Both the position numbers and the translations under genes were made by a program. A stretch of DNA of 64,000 nt from Streptacidiphilus sp041262165 (GTDB taxonomy: Bacteria; Actinomycetota; Actinomycetes; Streptomycetales; Streptomycetaceae), in the NCBI RefSeq assembly GCF_041262165.1, contig NZ_JBGCBY010000039.1, positions 1-64,000 of the forward strand, in the 5' to 3' direction. Below the pieces are notes generated by a model that saw only the letters and a program-made list of their open reading frames with translations, made no database searches and had not been told where the DNA came from. Below, one piece after another: positions 26,684 through 35,438 of this stretch. Every line of letters begins with the position of its first letter. The stretch's first letter is position 1.

Positions 26684-26992
26684 AGGAGCGCCTGTGCAGG
26701 GTGAGTGCTGTGACACAACCCGCGGGCCCGGAGGCCCGTCCCAGGGCGGTCTGGTCGCGGGGTATCCGCGGCCTGGTGTGCTCGGATGTCCTCCGCGTCC
26801 CTGCGTCGAGGTTTCCGTCCGACACCCGGGTGGTCGTCGTGACACGTGACCAGGTACTCCCTGCCCAACCTTCGGGCCCGTGACCTTCCCTGGCCCACAT
26901 CGATCCATGCGATTCCTTGGCGTGCCCCGGCGACAGGGCCGTGCGAGTCTCGCCTTGTCGGCCGTTTCAGACGAGTGCAGGAGGCGCGGGTC
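26684..26992. other. Intergenic stretch before the VOC gene
   Basis: About 310 bases with no supported gene on either strand. The GGAGGCG ribosome site of the VOC gene lies near 26980. Confidence 0.35.
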
Positions 26993-27628
26993 ATGGACAT
27001 GAAACTCGAAGTCGTCGTGGTGCCGGTGGCCGACGTCGACCGGGCCAAGGACTTCTACACGGGGTTGGGTTGGCGGCTCGACGCCGACATCGCCACTGAC
27101 GCCGACATCGCCACCGACGAGAACTTCCGAGTGGTGCAGGTAACCCCGCCCGGCTCGCCGGCGTCGGTCATCTTCGGCACCTCGGTCACCTCCCAGACAC
27201 CGGGCTCGGCTCAGGGTCTCCACCTGATCGTCCACGACATCGACGCCGCCCACGACCATCTCAAGCAGCTCGGCGCCGACCCGAGCGAGGTGTTCCACGA
27301 CGCAGGCGGCGTCTTCCACCACGCCGGAACCGACGCCCGGGTGCCCGGCCCGGATCCGCGACGCAGCAGCTACGGCTCGTTCCTGTCGTTCAGCGACCCG
27401 GACGGAAACGGCTGGGTCCTGCAGGAGATAACCACCCGGCTCCCGGGACGGATGGACCCCACGGTCACCACCTTCTCTTCCGCACCGGACCTCGCGGCCA
27501 CGCTGCGCCGCGCCGCGGCCGCACACGGCGAGCACGAGGCGCGCACCGGTGCACAGGATCCGGACTGGCCGGACTGGTACGCGGACTACATGGTGCGCGA
27601 GCAGGCCGGAACCGAGCTGCCTTCGTGA
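26993..27628 (+). CDS. VOC-family glyoxalase-like protein
   Basis: 211 residues. MKLEVVVVPVADVDRAKDFY and YTGLGWRLDAD form the first module; GSFLSFSDPDGNGWVLQEIT carries the terminal metal-ligand position, here Gln-Glu. The last ~65 residues are helical and end PDWYADYMVREQAG, a tail common in actinobacterial VOC proteins. An 18-bp tandem duplication (27083-27118) repeats the residues ADIATD in a surface loop. ATG 26993 has GAGGCG at 7 bases. Substrate unknown. Confidence 0.87.
   Translation: MDMKLEVVVVPVADVDRAKDFYTGLGWRLDADIATDADIATDENFRVVQVTPPGSPASVIFGTSVTSQTPGSAQGLHLIVHDIDAAHDHLKQLGADPSEVFHDAGGVFHHAGTDARVPGPDPRRSSYGSFLSFSDPDGNGWVLQEITTRLPGRMDPTVTTFSSAPDLAATLRRAAAAHGEHEARTGAQDPDWPDWYADYMVREQAGTELPS
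27083..27118. repeat. 18-bp tandem duplication in the VOC gene
   Basis: Two adjacent copies of GCCGACATCGCCACTGAC (second copy with one T-to-C change) at 27083-27100 and 27101-27118. It is in frame and adds six residues. Confidence 0.9.
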
Positions 27629-27721
27629 GCTCCTGCAACGAAGGGTTCCCGCTGACCGGAGCGCCCAAGCGACGGCAAAGGCACCGCACGTCACGGCCGG
27701 GAAACAGCAGGAGGCGGACGG

Positions 27722-29052
27722 ATGAGCAGTGACTACGACGTCATCGTGATCGGCGGCGGATCGCCTGGGGAGCACTGCGTCGGCGCGCTCGCCGACGGCG
27801 GGCTCCGCGTCGCGCTCGTGGAAAGGGGAGTTGGTCGGCGGGGAGTGCTCCTTCTGGGCCGGCATCCCGTCGAAGATGCTGCTGTGCCCGGGCGAGGCAG
27901 TCCACGGCGCACGGGAGGCGGCGGCCACCGCGGAGGTCGACGTCGAGCGGGCCCTTGCCCGGCGGGATTTCATGGTGCCCGACTATTCCGACGCGGGCCA
28001 GCAGCGCTGGTCGGCCACCAAGGGCATCGCTCTGCTGCGCGGCACGGGCCGGCTCGCCGTCCAGGTGGCCGGCGTCGGCTACATCGCCGATCACATCGTG
28101 ATCGCCACCGGCGCGTCACCGATCATTCCGCCGGTCCCGGTCCTGAGCGAGCTGGCGGGGGTCTGGACCAATCGCGAGGTGACCGGTCTGCGGGCGGTCC
28201 CGCGGCGGCTGCTCGTCTTGGGCGGCGGTCCCGTTGGTGTGGAGATGGCCCAGGCGGTGCGGCGCCTGGGCGGCGAGGTGATCCTGATCGCGCCGGACCG
28301 CCACGTCATGCCACGCGAACCCGCGCAGCTGGGCGAGGCGCTGGGTGAGGTGCTACGCCGTGATGGGGTCGATGTCGTGCTCGGCGTGCAGACCGTCGGC
28401 GCCCGGCACGACGGCGGGGACTATGTCCTGACCCTGGACGACGGTCAACAGCTGCGCTCGTCGCCACCGGGCGGCGCCCAAGGGTGCACGACATCGGCCT
28501 GGAGACGGTCGGCGTGCGCGCGGACGACCACGGCATCCCGGTCGACGCGCACCTGCGTGCCGCCGAGAACCTCTGGGTGGTCGGCGATGCCACCGGCCGC
28601 TGGATGCTGACCCACGTCGGTAAGTACGAGGGCGAGGTCGTAGCGGACAACATCCTGGCACACCCCGAGAGGTCGACTACACGGCCGCCGTCGTCTACAC
28701 CGACCCTCAGGCCGGATCGGTCGGCGCGACCGAGGCGCGGTTCAGCGCCACCGTCCCGATCGCCGAGGTGGCCAAGACCGCCACGTACACCCGCGAGTAC
28801 GCGGACAGCAACGGCTTCCTCACCCTGCTCGGCGACGGCCGCGTACTCACCGGCGCCCATGGTGGGCCCCGAGGCAGGGGGGTGGCTGCAACAGGCGAAA
28901 CCGTGGCGATCCGCGCCCGGATCCCACTGGGCGTGCTGCGCGACACCATCCGGCCGTTCCCCTCGTTCTCGGAGATCTACGTAGCCGTGCTCCAGGCCCT
29001 GCACGAAAGGATCACCTTGGCTCGGCAACCGGTCGGGCAGGATGCGTCATGA
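27722..29052 (+). pseudogene. FAD-dependent pyridine nucleotide-disulfide oxidoreductase, multiply frameshifted
   Basis: The gene starts DYDVIVIGGGSPGEHCVGAL (FAD site). It then needs frame changes near 27828, 28460, 28668 and 28890 to read the NAD(P)-site LLVLGGGPVGVEMAQAVRRL, the second FAD contact NLWVVGDATGRWMLTHVGKY and the dimerisation domain YTDPQAGSVGATEARF to its natural end (SFSEIYVAVLQALHERI). The redox-disulfide region reads GGECSFWAGIPSKM, so the second Cys of the C-x4-C pair is Gly. It resembles mercuric/dihydrolipoamide-reductase-like enzymes. It is clearly dead. Confidence 0.85.
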
Positions 29053-29054
29053 CC

Positions 29055-29430
29055 TGCTGGGGCGTTCGGAAGGCTATATCCGTCCCCCTGATTGCGGCAG
29101 GTGGCATCGCCACACCGGAGACCGTGACCGAAGGGCTCCGGGCCGGGGCTGCGGCGGTCATGATGGGCACCGTCCTGCTGTCCGCCGACGAAGCCGGGAC
29201 CTCCGCCCCCTACCGGGCAGCGCTCGCCGACCCGGCACGCCGCCAGACGGTGGTGATACGCGCTCTGCGCAACGACTTCACCGGCCGGTAATGCGCAGGG
29301 CCGCAGCGGCGGCGAACGATCCCGAGCGGATCAACCTGTGGGCCGGGACGGGCTTCCCCCACGCGACAGCGGAGCCCACTGTGCAGATTCTTGACGGCTG
29401 GCCTCCCGAGTGTGAAAGGCCCAGTCCTCC
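29055..29430 (+). pseudogene. Nitronate monooxygenase, C-terminal fragment
   Basis: VRKAISVPLIAAGGIATPET, then AAAVMMGTVLLSADEAGTSA and DPARRQT match residues ~225-290 of the enzyme at 11868. After a short deletion and a stop near 29290, RRAAAAANDPERINLWAGTG continues the C-terminus. It begins three bases after the end of the broken FAD reductase. Its likely missing N-terminal half is at 11440-11715 on the other strand. Confidence 0.75.
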
Positions 29431-29457
29431 GCACCGGTCGAACGGGGCGGGCGGTGA

Positions 29458-30450
29458 CTACGTGTGAGGCAGGCCGTGGGGCAGACCGAGGTAGGGGAAC
29501 TCGGTCAGCAGGTCGTCGTGCGGCGACAGTCCGTCCGACTTGACCTTTCCGTTGGTCAGGAAGGCCATCCGGGCACTGAAGACGTCATCGGTGAGGGTGC
29601 GGCCGTTGGGGTAGGCGGTCGGCCGGTTGCGGTCGTACCGCAGAATGTCCGGCAGGACGGAACCGGCGGCCGCGGACGCCCCAGCGGGCGAATAGCCGTT
29701 GCCCTCCAGAAGCTTCGACCACGGCTCCAGGTACTTCGCCGCGTCGTCCGCCGGATGCCCGGCGTTGTACGCGTCCTTGGCGTACTCGGGGTTGATGAAC
29801 GGGTTGATTGTTGGATGCCCGCCGCGGTCCACCTGGAAGAGCGCGCCGTCCCGGCGCACGCTGACGGTTGCCCACACGCCGATCACCGACTCGGGGCCGA
29901 GCATCTCGTCGGGTACCTCGAGCGCAATGCACTGCACGTCCTTGCGGGCGAATGCGTCCTCTCCGGTCCACTGGAATCCGTGTAGGGCCCCTTCGGCATC
30001 GGCGAAGAACGGATCGCTGCGTACTCCAATGAACAGCCGGCAGGGACCCGCCTGCACAGGCTGTGCGGTGGCGTCGAAGCCCACGGGGGCGGCACTCGCG
30101 AGCACCTCACCGGTGGCCTCGGCCTTCTGGGCGTCTGTGCCGGTGGCATAGAAGGCCGTGCCCGCCTGCCCGCCATCCTTCGCCGCGGTGAAGACGAACG
30201 AGAAGGCGACGTCGGCCTGGTTGTCCCCATCGTTGTCGATGTTGATTCGGTAGACCGCGTCAGGGTGGAATTCCGAGACCATCAAGAAGGGCGGGGTCGC
30301 GCTCATACCCGTCATGAAGGGGTTCACGTCGATGATCAGCACCGTCCTACTGGAGTCGCCCGACGCTGGGAAGACATACAGGTCCGTGAGGTCCAGGCGC
30401 GCGTCGTTGCCTGGGAACTTGAGATAGGCCGCGCTGAAATGGTTGGACAT
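29458..30450 (-). CDS. DUF4331 domain-containing protein
   Basis: 330 residues covering a whole DUF4331 domain: MSNHFSAAYLKFPGNDARLD and LTDLYVFPASGDSSRTVLII at the start, DNDGDNQADVAFSFVF near 95, and PDILRYDRNRPTAYPNGRTL near 290. The family is often secreted or found near oxidoreductases; its function is unknown. This copy has no signal peptide. ATG 30450 has GGAG upstream. In the same frame, upstream codons belong to a broken alpha/beta hydrolase, so a longer product is possible in principle but unlikely. Confidence 0.85.
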   Translation of the reverse strand: MSNHFSAAYLKFPGNDARLDLTDLYVFPASGDSSRTVLIIDVNPFMTGMSATPPFLMVSEFHPDAVYRINIDNDGDNQADVAFSFVFTAAKDGGQAGTAFYATGTDAQKAEATGEVLASAAPVGFDATAQPVQAGPCRLFIGVRSDPFFADAEGALHGFQWTGEDAFARKDVQCIALEVPDEMLGPESVIGVWATVSVRRDGALFQVDRGGHPTINPFINPEYAKDAYNAGHPADDAAKYLEPWSKLLEGNGYSPAGASAAAGSVLPDILRYDRNRPTAYPNGRTLTDDVFSARMAFLTNGKVKSDGLSPHDDLLTEFPYLGLPHGLPHT

Positions 30451-30519
30451 GTCGACTCCGTAAGGTAGTTGGTGGCCCAGAAGGTCCGGATGTGGCTGAT
30501 GTCGGCTTGCCGGTGGTAG

Positions 30520-30680
30520 CTCCCAAGGAGCGAAGGGGACCACCGCCTGCTGGGCGTTGCGGAACGTATTCGGTGACAGGAACGTCGTGCTGCCGTAGCC
30601 GCGCAGGTGGGGGACGATGACGCGGTAGCCCTCGGCGGCCAGCAGCCGAGCGACGTCTCCGGGTGCATGTTCGGCCACCT
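30520..30680 (-). pseudogene. Alpha/beta hydrolase fragment
   Basis: ARLLAAEGYRVIVPHLRGYG followed by STTFLSPNTFRNAQQAVV matches the strand-helix after the oxyanion loop of epoxide-hydrolase-like proteins. About 50 codons remain, in frame with the downstream DUF4331 gene. The nucleophile elbow and the rest are missing; upstream lies an IS1182 remnant. Confidence 0.65.
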
Positions 30681-30689
30681 GCCTCCGGA

Positions 30690-31140
30690 GCTGAGCAACC
30701 AGACTGCGATCTCGGCGTGCCCCTCAGTGAAGTGGGCCCAGTCGTCGCAGTGCGCCGGAGGGCGGCGCGCAGGCTCTCCACGACGGTCTCGATCCGGTTG
30801 AGCCAGGGCACGCAGGCGATCACCTGGCTGGAGTCGGTGCGTTGCCGCCCACCGGCCCTGAGCAGGCCCGCGTCCTTCAGCCGGGCCAGCATCAGGTCGA
30901 GCACGGCATCCGCCCGGCCCTCTTCGGCCAGCTGGCTGCGGAACTCCGACAGGACACTGTGATCGAAGCCCGGATCGCCCAACTCGCGGCTGAGCGCGTA
31001 CTTCCACGAGATCCGGTCGACGAGGGCTTCGACGGCCTGGCGGTCGGTGAGGTTGTGGCGGAACTGCAGAACCACGGCCATCAGCAACAGTGCAGGGAAC
31101 AGGCCCGGCTGCCCCAGCCCGGAGAAGCGTCCCCGCCCGG
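30690..31140 (-). mobile_element. IS1182-family transposase remnant
   Basis: MAVVLQFRHNLTDRQAVEAL, then KYALSRELGDPGFDHSVLSE and GGRQRTDSSQVIACV are the N-terminal and first-Asp regions of IS1182-type transposases (relatives read RTDSTHV). A frameshift near 30760 leads to GHAEIAVWL, after which the element ends in an alpha/beta hydrolase fragment. The second Asp and the Glu of the DDE triad are missing. A related, longer remnant lies at 55778. Confidence 0.8.
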
Positions 31141-31239
31141 GCCTGCCGTGCCTCCGCCTGCGTACGCAACCGGCGCTGACGCTCGTTCAGGTGCGCGCTA
31201 CCGCAGCGGCCACAACCACCGGCTACTGCGCACTCGCGC

Positions 31240-32067
31240 TCAGCTACGTGCGAATTCCAGAAGGTCGGCATTGAACGTTTCGGCGAATTTGGGCACCATG
31301 GCGAGACCGTGGGGGGCGCCCGGATAGATCTTGTAGATGGAGTCCTTGATGAGCTTCGAGGACTTGTCGCCAGACGCCACAATGGGAACGATCTGGTCGT
31401 CGTCGCCGTGAACGATGAGTGTCGGGACGTCAATCTTCTTGAGGTCTTCGGTCAGGTCGGTCCCGGAGAAGGCCTTGATGCAGTCGTAGGCGCCCTTGAT
31501 GCCTACCGACATGCTCCAGAGCCAGAACTCGTCGCGGGTGCCCTGGGTGACGGTTGATCCGTCGCGGTTGGCCCCGTAGAAGGGGGCGGAGAGATCCTTG
31601 AAGAACTGGGAGCGGTCGCTCGCCACGCCTTCCCGGATTCCGTCGAAGACGTCGATCGGCAAGCCTTCGGGGTTCGCTGCCGTCTTGAGCATCAGCGGGG
31701 GGATCGCGCCGACCAGGACTGCTTTGGCCACGCGGCTGGAGCCGTGCCGGCCGATGTAGCGGGTGACCTCACCGCCACCGGTCGAGTGACCGACCAGGAT
31801 GGCGTCGTGGAGGTCGAGAGCCTCGATGACCGAGGCCAGGTCATCGGCGTACGTGTCGAGGTTGTTCCCTTCCCAGGGCTGGCCGGATCGTCCGCCACCA
31901 CGTCGATCGTGGGCGATGGCCCGAAAGCCGTTGTCGGCCATCAGCTTGAGCTGCGGGTCCCAGGCGTCCGCGGTCAGAGGCCAGCCGTGCGAGAAGACGA
32001 CTGGCTGGCCCGACCCCCAGTCTTTGTAGAAGATCTGCGTGCCGTCAGCGGCAGTGACAAAGGGCAT
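31240..32067 (-). CDS. Alpha/beta hydrolase, non-heme haloperoxidase type
   Basis: 275 residues, a full-length cofactor-free haloperoxidase/esterase. VVFSHGWPLTADAW gives the oxyanion loop (residues 24-37), GHSTGGGE the nucleophile Ser95, VHGDDDQIVP the Asp near 225, and PGAPHGLAM the His near 255. Such proteins are perhydrolases or esterases. ATG 32067 follows GGAAGGGGAA; upstream in-frame codons lack a ribosome site. All catalytic residues are present. Confidence 0.93.
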   Translation of the reverse strand: MPFVTAADGTQIFYKDWGSGQPVVFSHGWPLTADAWDPQLKLMADNGFRAIAHDRRGGGRSGQPWEGNNLDTYADDLASVIEALDLHDAILVGHSTGGGEVTRYIGRHGSSRVAKAVLVGAIPPLMLKTAANPEGLPIDVFDGIREGVASDRSQFFKDLSAPFYGANRDGSTVTQGTRDEFWLWSMSVGIKGAYDCIKAFSGTDLTEDLKKIDVPTLIVHGDDDQIVPIVASGDKSSKLIKDSIYKIYPGAPHGLAMVPKFAETFNADLLEFARS

Positions 32068-32717
32068 AGCATTCCCCTTCCAATTGCGTTTGGAACGTAA
32101 GAACTCCACGAGCTCAGCGCCCGAGGCGGGAACTTGGGATTGTCGCGCCAGGAACTGCATACGGATAGAGGACAGAGGACGCAGTTGAGTCTAGGTGAAC
32201 AACAACAATTCAGCGCGCCGATAGTTGGGACGGCAGCGGTAGGTCTGGCGCGGCATAGCCCACCGGTTAGTCGACGACGCCCGGATAGATGCGGATCAGT
32301 CCCGGCATCCCGTCCACTCCTCAGCGATTTCGATCATGGGGCCCACTGCGCGGGCGTGCCACTGGAGCCTGCGGTGTGGTTCTCCGGGCGGTCTGCCGTG
32401 CTCCCAGCGGTTGCGGGCCAGGGCGGTATGCGAAAAAAGATGGTTTCGGGGGCCAGATCCGGTCTCGTCTGGCGCAGCCGCCTGGCACCGCTGCCGCCGA
32501 CAGGCATTGAGGAGCGGCCGTGAGTGTGTCGCCCGGATTCCGGGGAGAGGTTGTTCCAAGACAAGGAGTGCAGCACCTGCCCGGAGAGGTTGAAAGCGAG
32601 GTGCGCCACAAAACTCGCCATCGGCGCTTCCTCGCTCGGCTCCTATCTCCAGCATGCGCCTGCCCGTGTGTCGGGTCGGGCTGCATCAATTGAGCCGAGC
32701 ATCGGGAACCGCGGAGG
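32068..32717. other. Long stretch without an intact gene
   Basis: No gene can be defended over 650 bases. Near 32550-32610 the plus strand reads FQDKECSTCPERLKARC, which resembles the Cys-rich CxxCP knot near the C-terminus of IS1182-type transposases, so a transposase tail may survive there. The rest shows frequent stops in all frames with coding-like codon use. Confidence 0.35.
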
Positions 32718-32948
32718 CTACTCGGGCTCCCAATGGTGCGGGCCGGCGCCGATCCACAGCACGTTGTCGGACGTTTCGACGTCGAGGTCCTCGATGCCGG
32801 CGCTGCGGCGGAACTCGGCCACGTCCGTCAGGCTGTACGCCTTGCCGACCTGGGTGCCAAGGATCTCCACACGGCGGGATGGCGTCGACGACCGGTTGTA
32901 CGACGACGTGCGCGTGATGCTGGTGGGCCGAGTCGGGTGTGGAGTCAC
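32718..32948 (-). CDS. Small unknown protein
   Basis: 76 codons. The last 50 residues look like a real small globular protein: RRVEILGTQVGKAYSLTDVA, then AGIEDLDVETSDNVLWIGAG and PHHWEPE. I do not recognise the family. The first ~20 residues are less convincing: the adjacent frame reads HHAHVVV just before YNRS, and joining them would need one base, so the 5' end may be frameshifted. No strong ribosome site was seen. Confidence 0.5.
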   Translation of the reverse strand: MTPHPTRPTSITRTSSYNRSSTPSRRVEILGTQVGKAYSLTDVAEFRRSAGIEDLDVETSDNVLWIGAGPHHWEPE

Positions 32949-33265
32949 TCACGTAGTGAGCGGGAACCCCAGGCGAAGGGTGGGGCTCCCGCCCAACCGG
33001 GGCGCCGAGCAAGGCTCCGGCTCCTCTTCGCGCCCAGCGCCACGGCCAGTAGGCCCGAGCTGGCGGCCGGTCGATGCGGCGACACGGCAGCCCGGCGGCG
33101 GGTCCACCCGTCCGGCCGCTGCAGCCCTGCGCACTGGCTCGGGTCCTACACCTTCGACATCGTCGAAGCTCCTTGGTGATTCCCACTGGGCGCACCCGTT
33201 CGCCCCGTGTCGCCGCTACCAGGGCACGGGAAGCGCACCACCGCCGTTCCTGAACACCGATGCCG
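32949..33265. other. Stretch without a recognised gene
   Basis: About 317 GC-rich bases between the small unknown gene and an SDR tail. I see no supported gene, hairpin or IS end. Confidence 0.35.
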
Positions 33266-33269
33266 ACCG

Positions 33270-33414
33270 GGAGGCTCGGCGCGGCTCCATCCGCTCGGTC
33301 GCATTGGCGAGATCCGCGACGTGGTCGCCGCGGTGGTGTTCCTGGAGAACGCGCTCGCCGCTCATCACCGGTGAGATCCTCCATGTGGACGGCGGCCAGA
33401 GCGCAGGCCACTGA
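33270..33414 (+). pseudogene. Atypical-SDR C-terminal remnant
   Basis: HPLGRIGEIRDVVAAVVFLE, then after a one-base shift near 33355 TGEILHVDGGQSAGH and stop. The final 15 residues are identical to the end of the SDR at 482-1219, so this is a duplicate of that subfamily reduced to about 48 codons. Confidence 0.75.
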
Positions 33415-33486
33415 CGGACTACGACCGCGCGGCGCTCGGCATCCCGGTTGCCTCCCGAAGCCCAGCCGTTTCCCCTCGGTCGAAGA

Positions 33487-33687
33487 TCACAACACGCTCC
33501 CGCACCAGACGTTGCGTACCAGCCACACGTCCGAGTCATACGCATCCCGAGCCGGACGCGGGACGGCGATGGGGGTCGAGATGAACGTGTCCTCGGGGCG
33601 GATCCGCTCCGGCAGCTTGCGGAAGCGTGCTCGCCCTGCCGCGACTGCAAGGTCTACTTCGCCGTTGTCGCGATGACGACGTGTCAT
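33487..33687 (-). CDS. Small hypothetical protein with a strong ribosome site
   Basis: 66 residues from ATG 33687, preceded by GGAGGAGACAC, an excellent Shine-Dalgarno sequence. The protein is basic at the start (TRRHRDNGEVDLAVAAGRAR) and continues RFRKLPERIRPEDTFISTPI. No family is recognised and there is no membrane segment or signal peptide. It could also be the start of a longer gene cut at 33487. Confidence 0.5.
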   Translation of the reverse strand: MTRRHRDNGEVDLAVAAGRARFRKLPERIRPEDTFISTPIAVPRPARDAYDSDVWLVRNVWCGSVL

Positions 33688-33781
33688 GTGTCTCCTCCGT
33701 CTGCTCGGGATGTTCAACAGAAAAGCCCGCAGTGGGCCGAGCGTGGCTCACATCACCGCGGCTCGTCGTGTGCGGCAGGCG

Positions 33782-33880
33782 CTACTGCACCGCGACGAGT
33801 ACCCACAGGGTCTTGCCGGTGACGGGGCGGGGGCGGACACCCCAACGGAATGCCAAACGCTGGACGACGACGGCGTCGGA
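33782..33880 (-). pseudogene. Anti-sigma HATPase-type C-terminal remnant
   Basis: The minus strand reads LAFRWGVRPRPVTGKTLWVL followed by VAVQ and a stop, the last strand of the small Bergerat-fold ATPases (RsbW/SpoIIAB-like) that are numerous in Streptomyces. Nothing of the N, G1 or G2 boxes remains upstream. Confidence 0.55.
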
Positions 33881-34134
33881 GACGCCGTCTCGACGGGCCG
33901 CCTTCAGGTGCGTTCATCTGCGGTTCCCGTCCTCAGGTGCGAGCTCCGCCCGGCGGACCTAGCGGGGAGGTGCCGGCCATGGCGACCGGCCGCCGGCGCA
34001 GTGAACTCATCTGTGCGGCTTGGAAATGTCGTGGCGGACATGGGATTCGTGCCTTCGTTTGGCAGTTCGGATGCTTCCGGAGCTGATGACCGCCACCCGA
34101 GCGCGGCCTGTCATCGCGCCCCGGGAAGACGCAG

Positions 34135-34586
34135 GATCAGTCAGTGGCCAGTACCGAAGGCACTGCCGATTTGGCGTGGTCGACCCGCTGGTGGTGATCT
34201 GAACAACGTGGCCGCGCCGGGCCAGCATCTGCCCGACGGCCAGCTGCGTGATACGGACGAAGCCGCTGAGGTTCACACCGAGGGTGGCGTCGCACTCGCC
34301 CTAGTTGTACTCGGTGAACGGCTCGGCGACGTAGAGGCCGCCGTTGTTGTCACAGGGTGTCGGTGCGGCCGAACCGCTCCATCGCGGCCGCGGCGACACG
34401 CCCGGCCGTGGCAGGGTCGGCCATGTCGCCCTGGACCGTGAGGAGGTCCGGGTCGTCGGAGGGCGCGATGGACCGGGACGTGGCGACGACGGAGTAGCTG
34501 AGCTTGCGGTAGGCCTTGACCAAGCCTGCGCCGATGCCCTCCGACACGCTGGTGCTCACGGCTACCTTCTGGCCGGGGGTGCTCAT
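34135..34586 (-). pseudogene. Atypical SDR paralogue, frameshifted and truncated
   Basis: From ATG 34586, KVAVSTSVSEGIGAGLVKAY and VVATSRSIAPSDDPDLLTVQ follow the intact SDR at 35439-36152 closely. The frame breaks near 34350 after GRTD, an in-frame TAG replaces a codon in the TEYN region near 34300, and the gene stops near 34140 after the SAVPSVLA region. The active-site Lys and the C-terminus are missing. It is a decayed duplicate lying about 1 kb from the intact gene on the same strand. Confidence 0.85.
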
Positions 34587-34744
34587 GGTGACCTGCCTCG
34601 GGAGTGGTTGGCGACCGGTACTCGCTGCCGATCCCTCCGTACAACGAGTCGACCGGTCGTCCTACTGAGCTTTCGCGTGCGATGTCGGTTCTCCAGTGCG
34701 CCCTGACCTGCAACGCTCGGCGCCCTGCACCCGACATCCCTCGA

Positions 34745-34985
34745 TGGTCCTCAGTAACTGCTACAGGTGCCTTCGCGCTGCCAACATCGGAGGAGACCGT
34801 AGATGGTCTCCCACTGACCGTAGCGAACGGGAACGTCGCGCCAGGGCGCAGCGGTCCGCGTCCGCCAGGGTATGCCGTTGATCAGCTGCCGCTCGGACCA
34901 GTCGCGGGGTCGCCCCGGCTTCTTGCCCACTGGCTACAGCGGCTCCAGCCTGGCCCATTGCTCACTCGTCAGATCCCCACGCCTC
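34745..34985 (-). mobile_element. IS5-family transposase N-terminal remnant
   Basis: GDLTSEQWARLEPL-stop-PVGKKPGRP, then QLINGIPWRTRTAAPWRDVP and YGQWETIYGLL match the N-terminal domain of IS5-type transposases (DUF4096 region). There is an in-frame TAG near 34930 and the rest of the transposase is missing. Confidence 0.75.
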
Positions 34986-35029
34986 ACGAGTGGATCAGGA
35001 CAGACCTCGATCCACTTATGGAACAGAAC

Positions 35030-35401
35030 CTAGTCCAGGTGGGAAACTTGGTAGTGGCCGATGTGCCAATCGTCCCCCGCGGGAGTGATCAGGACAGCGA
35101 GCTTCACGTTCAGCGGGGGCCTGTCGGTGAACGAGAACTCGACGGCGAGGTAACCGAGGACGAGGTCGTCGCCGTGCCGCCTGGTCTCGAGGATCCGGTA
35201 TGCCGCCTTCATGCCGAGGGGCTGGGATTCGTAGTAATCTACGATGCCCTGTCGTCCGACGCTGTAGGGGTGCAGCCCCTGGAAGACGGCGTCTTCGGCG
35301 AAGAGGGCGGCGACGCGTTCCGGCTGGTGCGCGTCGACCGCGGCCTTCCACTGGTCGAGCACGCCGGTCAGGATCGCCGTTTCGTCGGGCGTGGTGGTCA
35401 T
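35030..35401 (-). CDS. NTF2/SnoaL-like small protein paired with the atypical SDR
   Basis: 123 residues with the complete fold: VLDQWKAAVDAHQPERVAAL (first helix), VFQGLHPYSVGRQGIVDYY and AVLITPAGDDWHIGHYQVSH (last strands). It is in the same group as 14014-14394. It starts 37 bases after the stop of the SDR at 35439-36152, so the two genes are probably co-transcribed; the same order is seen in the decayed copy at 229-1219. The ribosome site is TACGGAG. A shared substrate, or an NTF2-fold partner for the unusual SDR, is an inference. Confidence 0.85.
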   Translation of the reverse strand: MTTTPDETAILTGVLDQWKAAVDAHQPERVAALFAEDAVFQGLHPYSVGRQGIVDYYESQPLGMKAAYRILETRRHGDDLVLGYLAVEFSFTDRPPLNVKLAVLITPAGDDWHIGHYQVSHLD

Positions 35402-35438
35402 ATCCGCTCCGTAAGGTCTGAGCCTTGTTGTGCTGATG

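Noticed and set aside
26684..26900. Possible IS1182 C-terminal fragment (GACAAGGAGCGCCTGTGC resembles the motif near 32560)
   Set aside because: The likeness is about 15 bases, the CxxC knot is absent here, and the frames do not continue into transposase sequence.
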